Source of the DNA: Mariniphaga sediminis
Lineage (GTDB): Bacteria; Bacteroidota; Bacteroidia; Bacteroidales; Prolixibacteraceae
Direction: 5' to 3'
NCBI RefSeq assembly: GCF_003573545.1
Contig: NZ_QWET01000019.1
Coordinates: forward strand, 1 to 64,000
Length of the DNA stretch: 64,000 nucleotides
Notes under the pieces: model-generated
What the model was told of the DNA's origin: nothing
The model's input: only the letters and a program-made list of their open reading frames with translations
Database searches by the model: none
Position numbers and translations under genes: made by a program
In this document: in pieces, positions 35,546 through 44,245 of the stretch
Numbering within the stretch: the stretch's first letter is position 1
How the letters are laid out: each line of letters opens with the position of its first letter

Positions 35546-36112
35546 ATGGAAAAGAAAGACGATAATTATTATATAGAAAAAGTAAAAAATGGTCAGGCCA
35601 ATTACTTTTCATATATCGTAGATAAGTACCAGGATATTGTTTTTTCCATCGCGCTTAAAGTTCTTAGAAATCGTGAAGATGCAGAGGAAATGGCCCAGGA
35701 GAGTTTTGTAAAAGCCTTCAGGTCATTGCATTCTTTTAAAGGAAAGTCTAAGTTTTCGACATGGTTGTACCGAATTACCTACAATACATGTATTTCGGAA
35801 ACCCGAAAAAAGAAGCATCATTTTATATTTACCGATGATGTGCAGATTCGTGACGAAGCGGAAGAGCTGAATTTGGACGGTATTCCTGAGGAAAACCGGG
35901 AGAAGTATGTTAAGGCTGCACTGGAAAAACTTCCGGAAGATGAGTATACACTGGTTTTATTGTACTATTTTGAGGATCAGTCTGTCGATGAAATCAGCCG
36001 GATTACAGGCTTAACAGCAAGTAACGTAAAAGTTAAATTGCACCGGGTACGAAAAAAGCTATATACGATTTTGGATGATATGTTGAAAGAAGAATTATAT
36101 GCCATATTATGA
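35546..36112 (+). CDS. ECF RNA polymerase sigma factor
   Basis: Sigma-70 family ECF sigma factor of 188 aa. Region 2 (about 20-90) has FSYIVDKYQDIVFSIALKVL and AEEMAQESFVKAFRSLHSFK; region 4 (about 125-180) has LEKLPEDEYTLVLLYYFEDQ and the HTH VDEISRITGLTASNVKVKLHR. Its TGA overlaps the ATG of the next gene (ATGA), so a membrane partner is translated with it. Divergent from a DUF6249 gene. The target genes and the signal cannot be read here. Confidence 0.95.
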   Translation: MEKKDDNYYIEKVKNGQANYFSYIVDKYQDIVFSIALKVLRNREDAEEMAQESFVKAFRSLHSFKGKSKFSTWLYRITYNTCISETRKKKHHFIFTDDVQIRDEAEELNLDGIPEENREKYVKAALEKLPEDEYTLVLLYYFEDQSVDEISRITGLTASNVKVKLHRVRKKLYTILDDMLKEELYAIL

Positions 36113-36516
36113 AGACATTTGAAGAAGATTTGGAGTTGAAGCAGTTGTTGAAGAATGTGAAAACGGAATCGCCAGGGAGTGATTTTTCAGCCCGGGTGAT
36201 GAAGCAGATTTTTGCTGAGCAAGCTGCATTGGAGCGGGTTCGTAAAGAACCTGTTCTGGGAAAAGGTTTTTGGGTTATCCTTTCTCTTTTTGCCGTTTTA
36301 ATTGCTGCCGTTGCATTGTCGCCGGGGGCCCCTGCATCAAACACTACTCCAGCCTTACTGTCTGAAATAAATACAGATGCTGTTATGACAGGTTACCGGT
36401 TGTTTTTTGAGAAGCTTGGAGGTTTGCCGGTGAGCATTGCCGGAATATTTCTGGCCACTTCACTGCTGGTTTTTCTGGAGAAGATTTTAGGATCACGCAA
36501 TCAGGTACTCTCATAG
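36109..36516 (+). CDS. Putative anti-sigma/membrane partner of the ECF sigma factor
   Basis: Membrane protein of 135 aa, no family recognised. Residues 1-45 are a charged cytosolic segment (TFEEDLELKQLLKNVKTE) followed by two hydrophobic helices (about 51-68 and 105-125). Position, a four-base overlap with the sigma gene, and one cytosolic domain plus membrane helices fit an anti-sigma factor, though no zinc ZAS motif (HxxxCxxC) is present. A strong terminator follows at 36542, so the unit is a two-gene operon. Confidence 0.75.
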   Translation: MKTFEEDLELKQLLKNVKTESPGSDFSARVMKQIFAEQAALERVRKEPVLGKGFWVILSLFAVLIAAVALSPGAPASNTTPALLSEINTDAVMTGYRLFFEKLGGLPVSIAGIFLATSLLVFLEKILGSRNQVLS

Positions 36517-36541
36517 ATAAAATGAGAGGTTTTATCCATAT

Positions 36542-36570
36542 AATTCCGGTTACAGACCGGAATTTTTTTT
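36542..36570 (+). terminator. Terminator of the ECF operon
   Basis: AATTCCGGT (36542-36550) / ACCGGAATT (36556-36564), 5-nt loop, T-run to 36570. It overlaps the 3' end of the convergent epimerase gene by a few bases. Confidence 0.92.
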
Positions 36571-37534
36571 AATAGCATGCTTCGGGCATCAGATATTTTT
36601 CTACATATAAACCAACTCCGTCTTCGAGATTTGTAAAAGGGCTGTTGTAGCCAATATCTCTGAGTTTCTGTATGTCGGCTTCTGTAAAATACTGGTAGCG
36701 GCCGCGTAAATCAACCGGAGTGTCAATAAAAGATATTTCCGGATTCAGTTTCATGCTGTTAAAAACAGCATGGGTTAAATCCAAAAATGAACGCGCTTTC
36801 CCTGTCCCCACGTTATAAATTCCCGGATGTTTCTGATTGTTCATAAAGAAGATCATAACATCGGTAATATCATTTACAAAAATAAAGTCACGACTTTGCT
36901 CTCCGTCGCGGTAATTTTTGTGATGAGACCTGAAAAGTTTCATTTTCCCGTTTTTTCGAATGGTTTGAAAAGCGTGGAGTACCACAGAAGCCATTCTTCC
37001 TTTGTGGTATTCATTCGGGCCATAAACATTGAAAAATTTTAACCCAGTCCAGAAAGGGGGCGTATGGGTTTGTTTTAATGCCCACACATCAAAGTCGTGT
37101 TTCGACCAGCCATACAGGTTGAGGGGCCGAAGGTGTGATACATTATCGTGGGCATCGGAAAAACCACTCTCACCGTTGCCGTAAGTAGCTGCAGAAGACG
37201 CATAAAGTAAAGGGACCTGAATTTCAGCGCAAATGTTCCATAACCTTTGGGAATAAATAAGGTTGAGTTGCTGGTAAAGGTCTGGCTCCAGGCCCACCGT
37301 GTCTGTCCGCGCCCCCATATGAAAAATGAAGTCAACCTCTGAGGCATGTTTGATGAGCCACTTGAAAAATTTATCCCTGTCGATAAATTTCCGGTATTTT
37401 TTTTTGAAAAGATTTACGTCTTTCAACGGATCGTCAAAACGATCAACCAAAACCAAATCAGTATATCCTGCCTGATTTAGCTTACCTGTTAAATAACTGC
37501 CAATAAATCCGGCAGCTCCAGTTACTACTATCAT
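36569..37534 (-). CDS. rfaD: ADP-L-glycero-D-manno-heptose 6-epimerase
   Basis: NAD(P)-dependent SDR epimerase of 321 aa making ADP-L-glycero-D-manno-heptose for the inner core of lipopolysaccharide or for glycoconjugates. Cofactor motif GAAGFIGS at residues 6-13, the Ser region YASSAATYGNGE, and catalytic Y-x3-K in YGWSKHDFD are seen; HMGARTDT and FKSRHKNYRDG-like FRSHHKNYRDGEQSRDFIFV identify the RfaD/HldD subfamily. Stands alone, convergent with the ECF operon. Confidence 0.93.
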   Translation of the reverse strand: MIVVTGAAGFIGSYLTGKLNQAGYTDLVLVDRFDDPLKDVNLFKKKYRKFIDRDKFFKWLIKHASEVDFIFHMGARTDTVGLEPDLYQQLNLIYSQRLWNICAEIQVPLLYASSAATYGNGESGFSDAHDNVSHLRPLNLYGWSKHDFDVWALKQTHTPPFWTGLKFFNVYGPNEYHKGRMASVVLHAFQTIRKNGKMKLFRSHHKNYRDGEQSRDFIFVNDITDVMIFFMNNQKHPGIYNVGTGKARSFLDLTHAVFNSMKLNPEISFIDTPVDLRGRYQYFTEADIQKLRDIGYNSPFTNLEDGVGLYVEKYLMPEACY

Positions 37535-37867
37535 CTTTCAAAGCGGTTTAATTCGGTAAATAAAAAACGTTATTTGCCGATGTGGTCAGTTTTATAACTT
37601 TCTAATTTTTTAAATATTGTGCGAACAGAAAATATTTTGAGTACTGAATGCCAAATGACTGTGAAAATATGCAAAGGGTATTTGTCTGTTTTTACTTCTT
37701 TGATAAACCTGAATACATTGTAACGGTTTAACCTTTAGTTTTTTGAAAGTTTATCTTTTCCCGGATATTCCTAAACAGATCTTAGGGTTTTCAAAAACTA
37801 ACCCATGATTCATTCCGATTTTCTGAAAAAAAACAGATCTTTGTATGAACTTTAAGAGCATAAAATA
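37535..37867. other. Divergent intergenic region rfaD/folE
   Basis: 333 AT-rich bases that must hold both promoters. No clear TAnnTTTG box was found. Small dyads CCTAA/TTAGG (about 37770-37786) and GGGTT/AACCC (about 37784-37803) are the only structure noted, and no small gene is credible. Confidence 0.4.
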
Positions 37868-38491
37868 ATGAGCACAACTGAAATAAATAATTCCAACGTT
37901 TACGAGAGAATAGAGGTTTATGATGAGGCTTTGACCAATAAACTTTCCAAAAATTACCGTGATATTCTGGAACTGATTGGGGAAGATATTTCGCGCGAAG
38001 GACTCGACAAAACCCCTGAAAGAGTGGCTAAGGCCATGCAGTTTTTGTTGCAGGGATACAAAAATGATCCGGTAGAGGTTTTGCAGTCTGCCATGTTTAA
38101 AGAAGACTACCGGCAAATGGTAATTGTAAAAGATATTGAAATCTATTCTCTGTGTGAACACCACCTTTTGCCCTTCTTTGGAAAAGCACATGTAGCATAC
38201 ATTCCAAACGGAACCATTACCGGGTTGAGTAAAATTGCCCGTGTGGTTGATATTTTTTCGCGCCGGCTGCAGGTGCAGGAGCGGTTAACGTCTCAAATCA
38301 AAGAATGTATCCAGGAAACATTGAAACCTTTGGGGGTAGCTGTTGTTATTGAAGCTCAACATTTGTGTATGCAAATGCGGGGGATTCAGAAACAGCACTC
38401 CATTACAACTACTTCCGATTTTACCGGGGCTTTTCAGAAAAATGCCACACGGGATGAGTTTATCAAGCTCATCAGTACCAAATTCAGTTAG
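37868..38491 (+). CDS. folE: GTP cyclohydrolase I
   Basis: Cytosolic zinc enzyme of 207 aa, first step from GTP to 7,8-dihydroneopterin triphosphate for folate biosynthesis. The FolE domain (about 30-205) shows [33 protein letters not shown] with the zinc Cys and His, [20 protein letters not shown], and the second Cys region QHLCMQMRG. The classic zinc and GTP residues are all there, so it is a type IA enzyme. Convergent with the lactonase gene, two bases apart. Confidence 0.97.
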   Translation: MSTTEINNSNVYERIEVYDEALTNKLSKNYRDILELIGEDISREGLDKTPERVAKAMQFLLQGYKNDPVEVLQSAMFKEDYRQMVIVKDIEIYSLCEHHLLPFFGKAHVAYIPNGTITGLSKIARVVDIFSRRLQVQERLTSQIKECIQETLKPLGVAVVIEAQHLCMQMRGIQKQHSITTTSDFTGAFQKNATRDEFIKLISTKFS

Positions 38492-38493
38492 GT

Positions 38494-39612
38494 TTAAAGG
38501 AAGTCGAGACAAACCGGGGAAGGCAGCGCTAGTTCCTTTCCTGAAAACACAGGGAGACCTGTTTCTTTATTTAAGGTAAAAACCACAATATTCCCACTTT
38601 TCTGGTTGGCAACCAGCATAAATTTTCCATCGGGACTGAGGACAAAGTTTCTTGGCCAATCCCCTTCTGTAGGCACAGATGTTTGCCACTCAAGCATCTG
38701 TGTTGAGTTGTCTATTTTAAACACAGCAATGGAATTATGCCCTCTGTTGGAACCATATAAATACCGCCCGTCAGGGGAAACATGAATGTCAGCACAATAG
38801 CTTCGACCTGTAAAACCTTCAGGTAACGTGGAAATTGTTTGCAGCTCCTCCCAGGTTTTTCCATTTTTTTTGAATGAAGTGATAGTGGAGTTCAGTTCGT
38901 TTATCACATATATAACCTTATTGTTTGGATGGAAGTCGAAGTGCCGTGGACCTGCACCGGGAGCCATCTTAACGAATGGTTGTCGGGCCGGAATGAGTTC
39001 CCCCTTTTTTACATCGAATATATTTAACTGGTCGGTTCCCAAATCAGCGCTAAAGGCTTGGGAGCCATTCCTTGAAAAACGAATAGAGTGGGCATGTGGC
39101 GCACTTTGTCTTGCTTTATCCGGGCCGGAACCTTGGTTTACAATCGTCGAACTGGCAGGTTTCAGACTTCCGTCTTCGTTTACCCCGTACAGAGAGGTAG
39201 TTCCACTGCTGTAAGTGGCTATGGCAACATATTTTCCGTTGGGCGAAACATCTACATGGCATGGACCGGCTCCGTGAGAAATCTGTTTGTTAATAAATTC
39301 GAGCTCTCCGTCGGGTTGTATCCGGTAAGCGTTTACATATCCCCCCGGTTTTTCATTTCCTGAAGAAGCCCGGGTCACGGCAAAAAGGTGTTTCCGGTCA
39401 GGAGAAATCGTCAGGAACGATGGATCTTCAACTCCCTTAAAAGTTTTTTCTAACGAGATTTCGCCTGTTGTACTATCGAAATGACAAAGGTAAATACCCT
39501 CTGCTCCTTCGGAAGTATAAGTGCCTACATATATTTTTTGCATTGGGTTCTCCTGACTCAAAGCAGGAACGAATAATACGCATAAAATCAGTCCGGTTAA
39601 AATTTTATTCAT
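38494..39612 (-). CDS. Secreted lactonase-family beta-propeller protein (Pgl-like)
   Basis: Seven-bladed beta-propeller of the lactonase (YkgB/6-phosphogluconolactonase, PF10282) family, 372 aa, with a signal peptide (1-20, ...VPALSQ). Blades show YVGTYTSEGAEGIYLCHFD, SFLTISPDRKHLFAV, GAGPCHVDVSPNGKYVAIA, GAGPRHFDFHPNNKVIYVINE and DIHVSPDGRYLYGSNRGHNS. Export makes the cytosolic 6-phosphogluconolactonase role unlikely; hydrolysis of a sugar lactone in the periplasm is possible. Next to another propeller protein on the opposite strand (39726). Confidence 0.9.
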   Translation of the reverse strand: MNKILTGLILCVLFVPALSQENPMQKIYVGTYTSEGAEGIYLCHFDSTTGEISLEKTFKGVEDPSFLTISPDRKHLFAVTRASSGNEKPGGYVNAYRIQPDGELEFINKQISHGAGPCHVDVSPNGKYVAIATYSSGTTSLYGVNEDGSLKPASSTIVNQGSGPDKARQSAPHAHSIRFSRNGSQAFSADLGTDQLNIFDVKKGELIPARQPFVKMAPGAGPRHFDFHPNNKVIYVINELNSTITSFKKNGKTWEELQTISTLPEGFTGRSYCADIHVSPDGRYLYGSNRGHNSIAVFKIDNSTQMLEWQTSVPTEGDWPRNFVLSPDGKFMLVANQKSGNIVVFTLNKETGLPVFSGKELALPSPVCLDFL

Positions 39613-39725
39613 GGTAAACCATTCATTTATTTGTTAAAAGAATTGATCCCAAGTTGAACATTTTTTTGCAATAAATGCTATTAAATTGTAACTTTTTATC
39701 TGATTCACTTTAAAACAAACAAATC

Positions 39726-40559
39726 ATGAAAACGACACTACTTTTTGGTTTAATGCTATTTTTAATTTCTGGCTTATGTCCGCTGAAGGCCCAAAAACTG
39801 GAAAAAGTATGGGAAATTTCTGACGGATTGAAGACCCCTGAATCTGTTCTTTTTGATGCAGAACGGGCAATCATTTATGTTTCCAACATCAATGGGAATC
39901 CAACCGAAAAAAATGGAGTAGGGTTCATCAGTATTTTAAATGCCGATGGAAGCATGAAGGAACCGGAGTGGGTGAAGAATTTGAATGCACCCAAAGGAAT
40001 GGCTGTTTATGACGGTAAACTGTATGTTTCAGATATCGATCAGTTGGTGGAGATTGATATTGAAAAAGGGAAAATCCTGAGTAGATATTATGCTCCGGGT
40101 GCTGTTTTTCTGAACGATGTGGCAGCAGGAACAGATGGGAAGGTTTTCGTTTCAGATACCCGTACGGCTAAAATTTATCTGCTTGATCAGGGGAGCCTTA
40201 CCTTGTGGATGGAAGGGGACCCATTTGAATCGCCCAATGGTTTATTTATTGAAGAAGGAAAACTTTTTGTGGGCGATAAAAATATATACGAAGTAGACAT
40301 TAAAACGAAATTAGTTAGCCAGATTATTTCCGATGCTGGCGGAGTGGACGGTTTGGAAAAGAACAACGAAGGAGAGTTTGTTTTTTCCAATTGGCCGGGA
40401 CGGATTTTTATTCACCGAAACGGGAAGAATATTAAGCTCCTTGATACTACTGAGCAAGAACTTAATACAGCCGATCTGGATTTTGCTCTGGACCAGGGAT
40501 TGGTTTTGGTTCCCACATTTTTCGACAACCGGGTTGTTGCTTACCGGATTGTTGATTAA
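39726..40559 (+). CDS. Secreted SMP-30/gluconolactonase-like protein
   Basis: Secreted beta-propeller protein of 277 aa of the SMP-30/gluconolaconase/LRE-like group. Signal peptide 1-21 (ends ...LKAQ). Blades: TPESVLFDAERAIIYVSNIN, APKGMAVYDGKLYVSDIDQ, FLNDVAAGTDGKVFVSDTRT, SPNGLFIEEGKLFVGD, GVDGLEKNNEGEFVFSNW. The acidic and Asn residues that bind the metal in SMP-30 (E in TPESV, ND in FLNDVA, DG in GVDGL) are all present. It is divergent from the lactonase at 38494, and both may handle extracellular sugar lactones. Confidence 0.87.
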   Translation: MKTTLLFGLMLFLISGLCPLKAQKLEKVWEISDGLKTPESVLFDAERAIIYVSNINGNPTEKNGVGFISILNADGSMKEPEWVKNLNAPKGMAVYDGKLYVSDIDQLVEIDIEKGKILSRYYAPGAVFLNDVAAGTDGKVFVSDTRTAKIYLLDQGSLTLWMEGDPFESPNGLFIEEGKLFVGDKNIYEVDIKTKLVSQIISDAGGVDGLEKNNEGEFVFSNWPGRIFIHRNGKNIKLLDTTEQELNTADLDFALDQGLVLVPTFFDNRVVAYRIVD

Positions 40560-40592
40560 CTTGCGCGAACATAAAATCAGTAGATAGAAAGT

Positions 40593-40829
40593 ATGTCAGA
40601 ACCAAAAATTGCAGCAAAATTCCCGAAACAGGTAACACTCGAGCCTGGCACTTATTACTGGTGCGCTTGCGGGAGGAGTGAGAACCAACCGTTTTGCGAC
40701 GGATCACATAAAACGACTGAGTTCACTCCTGTGGCTTTCAGTGTGGAAGAAACAAAGAAAGTGTGGCTTTGCCAGTGTAAACATTCAGGGAACAAGCCTT
40801 ACTGCGACGGTACACACCGGGAACTGTAA
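40593..40829 (+). CDS. CDGSH iron-sulfur domain protein
   Basis: Small 78-aa protein with two CDGSH domains, each binding a [2Fe-2S] cluster by three Cys and one His. Motif 1 is CACGRSENQPFCDGSH and motif 2 is CQCKHSGNKPYCDGTH. The tandem form is typical of bacterial mitoNEET-type class 2-like proteins. No signal or membrane segment, so cytosolic. Its 3' end faces a flavoredoxin-rubredoxin fusion 19 bp away, which hints at, but does not prove, a redox link. Confidence 0.95.
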   Translation: MSEPKIAAKFPKQVTLEPGTYYWCACGRSENQPFCDGSHKTTEFTPVAFSVEETKKVWLCQCKHSGNKPYCDGTHREL

Positions 40830-40848
40830 TTCTTTTACACCCGTTCTG

Positions 40849-41604
40849 TTAACTGTTCCTTTTGAAGTATTCTTTCCCCGCATTACAAATCGGACATCTG
40901 TAATCGTCCGGTAAATCCTCAAATGGTGTTCCGGGAGGAATACCTGCCGAAGGATCACCCTCTTCCGGATCGTATTGAAAACCGCAGACGGTGCAGACAA
41001 ATGGATCCATGTTGCCCCCCTCTTTTTGCACTGTCTCTTCTTCTTTGGGCTTTGCAGGTTCCGGCTTTTTGTTCTCGGTGTCTTCTTTTTCAAGTGTTTC
41101 TTTGTTGATATATGTGGGAGAGTGTTTTGGCGAAAGCATCTTGTATTTTTCGCGGTAGTAGGCATACGTAAGTGGCTCCTCGTCCGAAATTATATTGCTG
41201 TCCAGAACCTCACCGATAATCAAAATATGTGATCCTACATCCTGGGTTGAAACAACTTTACAGTCGAACCAGGCAACGGATGAATCCAAGACAATAGGGG
41301 CGCCCGTTTTTGCCGTTATTGTTTCTACATTGCGGAACTTGTCTAAATCAGTGCTGGACATAAAGCCAAATTCTCCTATAAGCGAGGTGCTTGCGCTCTT
41401 GCCCAATACTGAAACGGAAAATATTTTGCTTTGAAGGATTTTTTCAACAGAAGCATTTTTTTTATGACAACTGACTGCAATTTGTGCAGGCTCTGAAGTC
41501 ACCTGGAAAACAGTGTTTCCAATGTAACCTGCATTTTGACCATTAAAACGGGTGGATATTATATAGAGACCATACGATAACTTGTGAAACGCTTTGTACT
41601 TCAT
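40849..41604 (-). CDS. Flavin reductase-rubredoxin fusion (high-molecular-weight rubredoxin)
   Basis: Two-domain electron carrier of 251 aa. Residues 1-155 are a flavoredoxin/FMN-binding split-barrel (flavin reductase-like; [50 protein letters not shown]). A charged linker rich in K, E and P (about 165-200) leads to a C-terminal rubredoxin (about 202-248) with CTVCG and CPICN as iron ligands and the [25 protein letters not shown] body. Such Hrb proteins reduce flavodiiron proteins in oxygen or NO detoxification in anaerobes; no flavodiiron gene is in the window. Confidence 0.93.
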   Translation of the reverse strand: MKYKAFHKLSYGLYIISTRFNGQNAGYIGNTVFQVTSEPAQIAVSCHKKNASVEKILQSKIFSVSVLGKSASTSLIGEFGFMSSTDLDKFRNVETITAKTGAPIVLDSSVAWFDCKVVSTQDVGSHILIIGEVLDSNIISDEEPLTYAYYREKYKMLSPKHSPTYINKETLEKEDTENKKPEPAKPKEEETVQKEGGNMDPFVCTVCGFQYDPEEGDPSAGIPPGTPFEDLPDDYRCPICNAGKEYFKRNS

Positions 41605-41829
41605 ATTTCTTCTTATTTTTTAGACATTCATAAAAATAGTAATTCATTTTACGATTGAATGAGAATTGTATAATTTCCTCAAAGATTTAATATCTGTGAA
41701 TTTTATTTCTCCTTCTTTTTGTTCCCAAATTCGAAAAAATTGTTTCAAAAGGGGAAAATATTAAAAAAATATTCCTATTTTGGTACAAAGTTTTAAGGTT
41801 TTGGACGATTTAATTTAAAATTTTTGAAG

Positions 41830-43194
41830 ATGGCTAATCCAAAGAACATTAGTTATAAAGTTTTTATTGTGGAAGACAATAAGCTTTATGCTCAGGTTTT
41901 AAAAAAGCAATTGATTGATAATCAGTATCAGGTGAGGGTTTTCTATAATGGGAAGGACTGTATTTCCAATCTGGATGATCAGCCTGATGTGATTACTTTG
42001 GACTATACCTTGCCAGACATGACCGGGCATGAGGTGTTAAAGGAGATACAGAAAAAGTCGCCTGGTTCGCATGTAATCATCATTTCAGCCCAGGAGAGCA
42101 TTAATACTGCTATTGAATTAATGAAGAACGGAGCTTACGATTACATTATGAAAGCTCCCGATACACGGGAGAAACTGACGAATATTATCAAGAATATTTA
42201 CCAGTCAGATCAGTTGAAAGAGGAAAACACCCGTCTGAAGGATGCCATTAAAGATCATTACAGCTTCAGGAAGCTGATTAAGGGAAACAGCCGGGAGATC
42301 GATCATGTATTTGGGTTGATGGAAAAAGCTTCTCAAACCAACATTTCAGTATCTATCAGCGGCGAAACAGGTACGGGAAAAGAACTTGTGGCAAAAGGGA
42401 TTCATTATAATTCAGGGCGAAGTAATAAACCTTTTATTGCTGTGAATGTTTCGGCTGTTCCTGAGGGGTTAGTGGAAAGTGAATTGTTTGGGCATGAAAA
42501 GGGCGCTTTCACCGGTGCTGATTTCAAGAAACTGGGAAAATTTGAACAGGCCAATGGAGGAACTTTATTCCTCGATGAAATTGCCGATTTGGATATGAAT
42601 GTACAGGCTAAGTTGCTTCGGGTTATTCAGGAACGGGAGCTTAACCGGCTTGGCGGAACGGATCTTATTCCTCTTGATGTACGTATCCTTACAGCAACTC
42701 ATAAAAATCTTGCCAGTCTGGTAAGCGAGGGAAAGTTTAGGCAGGACCTCTATTACAGGCTGCTCGGGTTGCCCATTGAATTGCCGCCACTTAGACAAAG
42801 AGGGAACGATATTATTTTGCTTGCAAAACATTTTGTAAATGAATTCTGTAAAGAGAATAATATGAATCCCAAAAATATTACAGAAGAGGCCAAACAGTTA
42901 CTGCGTACTTACCATTATCCGGGTAATATACGTGAACTGAAGGCCGTTATGGAACTTGCCTGTGTAATGACAAACGGTGAAATGATAAAGCCTACACATT
43001 TGAATATGAGTGTAGATGAGAGTGTTCAGAATTTACTTTCCAGTGAAAAGTCCCTGGAGGAGTATAATTATGAAATAGTTAAACACTTTTTGAATAAGTA
43101 CAACCAAAATGTAAGGCTGGTCGCTAAAAAGCTGGGTATTGGCAAATCTACGATTTACCGGATGCTTCAGAAAAAGGAATTTGTCCTTAATTGA
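41830..43194 (+). CDS. Sigma-54-dependent response regulator (NtrC family)
   Basis: Response regulator of 454 aa. The ATG at 41830 (MANPKNISYK) is chosen over a TTG two codons upstream. Receiver domain (about 8-125) with D-acceptor in VITLDYTLPDMTGHE; AAA+ domain (about 145-385) with Walker A GETGTGKE, sigma-54-contacting GAFTGA, GGTLFLDEI Walker B, and R-finger region; C-terminal Fis-type HTH (NVRLVAKKLGIGKSTIYRML). It activates sigma-54 promoters when phosphorylated. No partner kinase overlaps it; a NarL-type kinase lies 253 bp downstream on the same strand. Confidence 0.96.
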   Translation: MANPKNISYKVFIVEDNKLYAQVLKKQLIDNQYQVRVFYNGKDCISNLDDQPDVITLDYTLPDMTGHEVLKEIQKKSPGSHVIIISAQESINTAIELMKNGAYDYIMKAPDTREKLTNIIKNIYQSDQLKEENTRLKDAIKDHYSFRKLIKGNSREIDHVFGLMEKASQTNISVSISGETGTGKELVAKGIHYNSGRSNKPFIAVNVSAVPEGLVESELFGHEKGAFTGADFKKLGKFEQANGGTLFLDEIADLDMNVQAKLLRVIQERELNRLGGTDLIPLDVRILTATHKNLASLVSEGKFRQDLYYRLLGLPIELPPLRQRGNDIILLAKHFVNEFCKENNMNPKNITEEAKQLLRTYHYPGNIRELKAVMELACVMTNGEMIKPTHLNMSVDESVQNLLSSEKSLEEYNYEIVKHFLNKYNQNVRLVAKKLGIGKSTIYRMLQKKEFVLN

Positions 43195-43244
43195 GGTTAT
43201 CTGCATTTCTTTTTATCGTCCTGGTGAATTCTATTTTAAATTTT

Positions 43245-43274
43245 TTTGTAATAGAATAATTATTTCTATTTTTG
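43245..43274 (+). promoter_or_regulatory. Promoter upstream of the hairpin transcript
   Basis: TTTG (43245-43248), 18-bp spacer, TATTTTTG (43267-43274). Predicted start near 43281, at the first hairpin. Confidence 0.6.
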
Positions 43275-43278
43275 CAGT

Positions 43279-43352
43279 GCAATACGTTCTGTATTGCTTG
43301 TGTGTTTGGGGGTTAACTTAAGGGCGGCTATTGAGCTGCCCTTTCTTCTTTT
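43279..43352 (+). ncRNA. Candidate short RNA or leader with terminator
   Basis: GCAATAC (43279-43285) / GTATTGC (43291-43297) forms a 7-bp hairpin at the predicted transcript start. AGGGCGGCT (43321-43329) / AGCTGCCCT (43334-43342) forms a second, with one G-U pair and a pyrimidine-rich T tail. A short RNA of about 70 nt, or an attenuating leader of the kinase operon, is possible; it could also be the terminator of the response regulator gene. Confidence 0.45.
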
Positions 43353-43433
43353 ATTCAATTTTTGTTTATATTATCCGATTCTCGTTTTTGTTGATTATTT
43401 TCGCCATTGTCTAAGCTTATTATTGAGAACCTT

Positions 43434-43441
43434 TAATTTTG
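43434..43441 (+). promoter_or_regulatory. -7 element at the histidine kinase start
   Basis: TAATTTTG ends 6 bp before the ATG at 43448, so transcription would begin almost at the start codon and the message may be leaderless. Confidence 0.45.
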
Positions 43442-43447
43442 TGTCTG

Positions 43448-44239
43448 ATGGCTGTTTCAGGGAGTGCGGAAATTGTCCTTATTTATATTGCAGGTACTTT
43501 GGGTATGGCAATTCTTGCCGGGGCCATCTTTTTCTTTTTTATAACTTACCAGAAAAGATTGTTAAAGAAAGAGTTGGAGATAAATAGAATTAAGACAGAA
43601 CAACAGGAAGAAATACTTAAAAATACTGTTCTTGCCCAGGAAAAAGAAAGAAAGCGTATTGCCCGTGATTTGCATGATGAAGTAGGTGCAATGCTCTCAG
43701 TAGTCAGGTTAAATATTTCCCGCTTTGAGAAAAAATCGGAAAATGATGCATCGAAGAACCTGGCGCTGGAGACCAAAACTTTTCTTGATGATGTAATAAC
43801 ACAAGTAAGGAGGATTTCACGGGCTTTAATGCCGCCATCCTTGGAAAAACTGGGATTGTATTTTGCCCTTGAAGAATTGGTAAATTGGGTGAACAAGGCA
43901 GATGAATTACAAGTGGAATGTTGGAAAAACGGCGAACCTTTCCGGTTTAACCCCAAAAAGGAACTGGCAATTTTCAGGATTATACAGGAGCTTCTGAATA
44001 ATGCCATTAAGCATTCAAAAGCTTCGCATATTCTTATAAAGGTTCGCTTTAGTCCTTCCGGAATAGCTGTTTCATTGTGTGACAACGGCGTGGGGTTTGA
44101 AATGGAAAAGATAACCGAAACAGGCCTGGGGCTTAAAAATCTTGAAAGTCGGACAAGAATGATGAACGCAGAGTTCAAAATGAAATCGGTACCGGGGAAA
44201 GGAACATCTGCCGTTATGTTTTTAAACGCTTTAGACTGA
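43448..44239 (+). CDS. Sensor histidine kinase (NarL/HisKA_3 type)
   Basis: Histidine kinase of 263 aa. ATG at 43448 is chosen; the frame opens 9 bp upstream at TTG. One membrane helix (about 7-32, IVLIYIAGTLGMAILAGAIF) and a coiled coil lead to the HisKA_3 domain with the phosphorylated His in RKRIARDLHDEVGAML (about 73-88), then HATPase_c (about 165-262) with ELLNNAIKHSKASH, DNGVGFE and GLGLKNLESRTRMM. No periplasmic or cytosolic sensor domain is present, so sensing must come from the helix, the coil or a partner. The partner regulator starts 6 bp after its stop. Confidence 0.95.
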   Translation: MAVSGSAEIVLIYIAGTLGMAILAGAIFFFFITYQKRLLKKELEINRIKTEQQEEILKNTVLAQEKERKRIARDLHDEVGAMLSVVRLNISRFEKKSENDASKNLALETKTFLDDVITQVRRISRALMPPSLEKLGLYFALEELVNWVNKADELQVECWKNGEPFRFNPKKELAIFRIIQELLNNAIKHSKASHILIKVRFSPSGIAVSLCDNGVGFEMEKITETGLGLKNLESRTRMMNAEFKMKSVPGKGTSAVMFLNALD

Positions 44240-44245
44240 CTTTTT

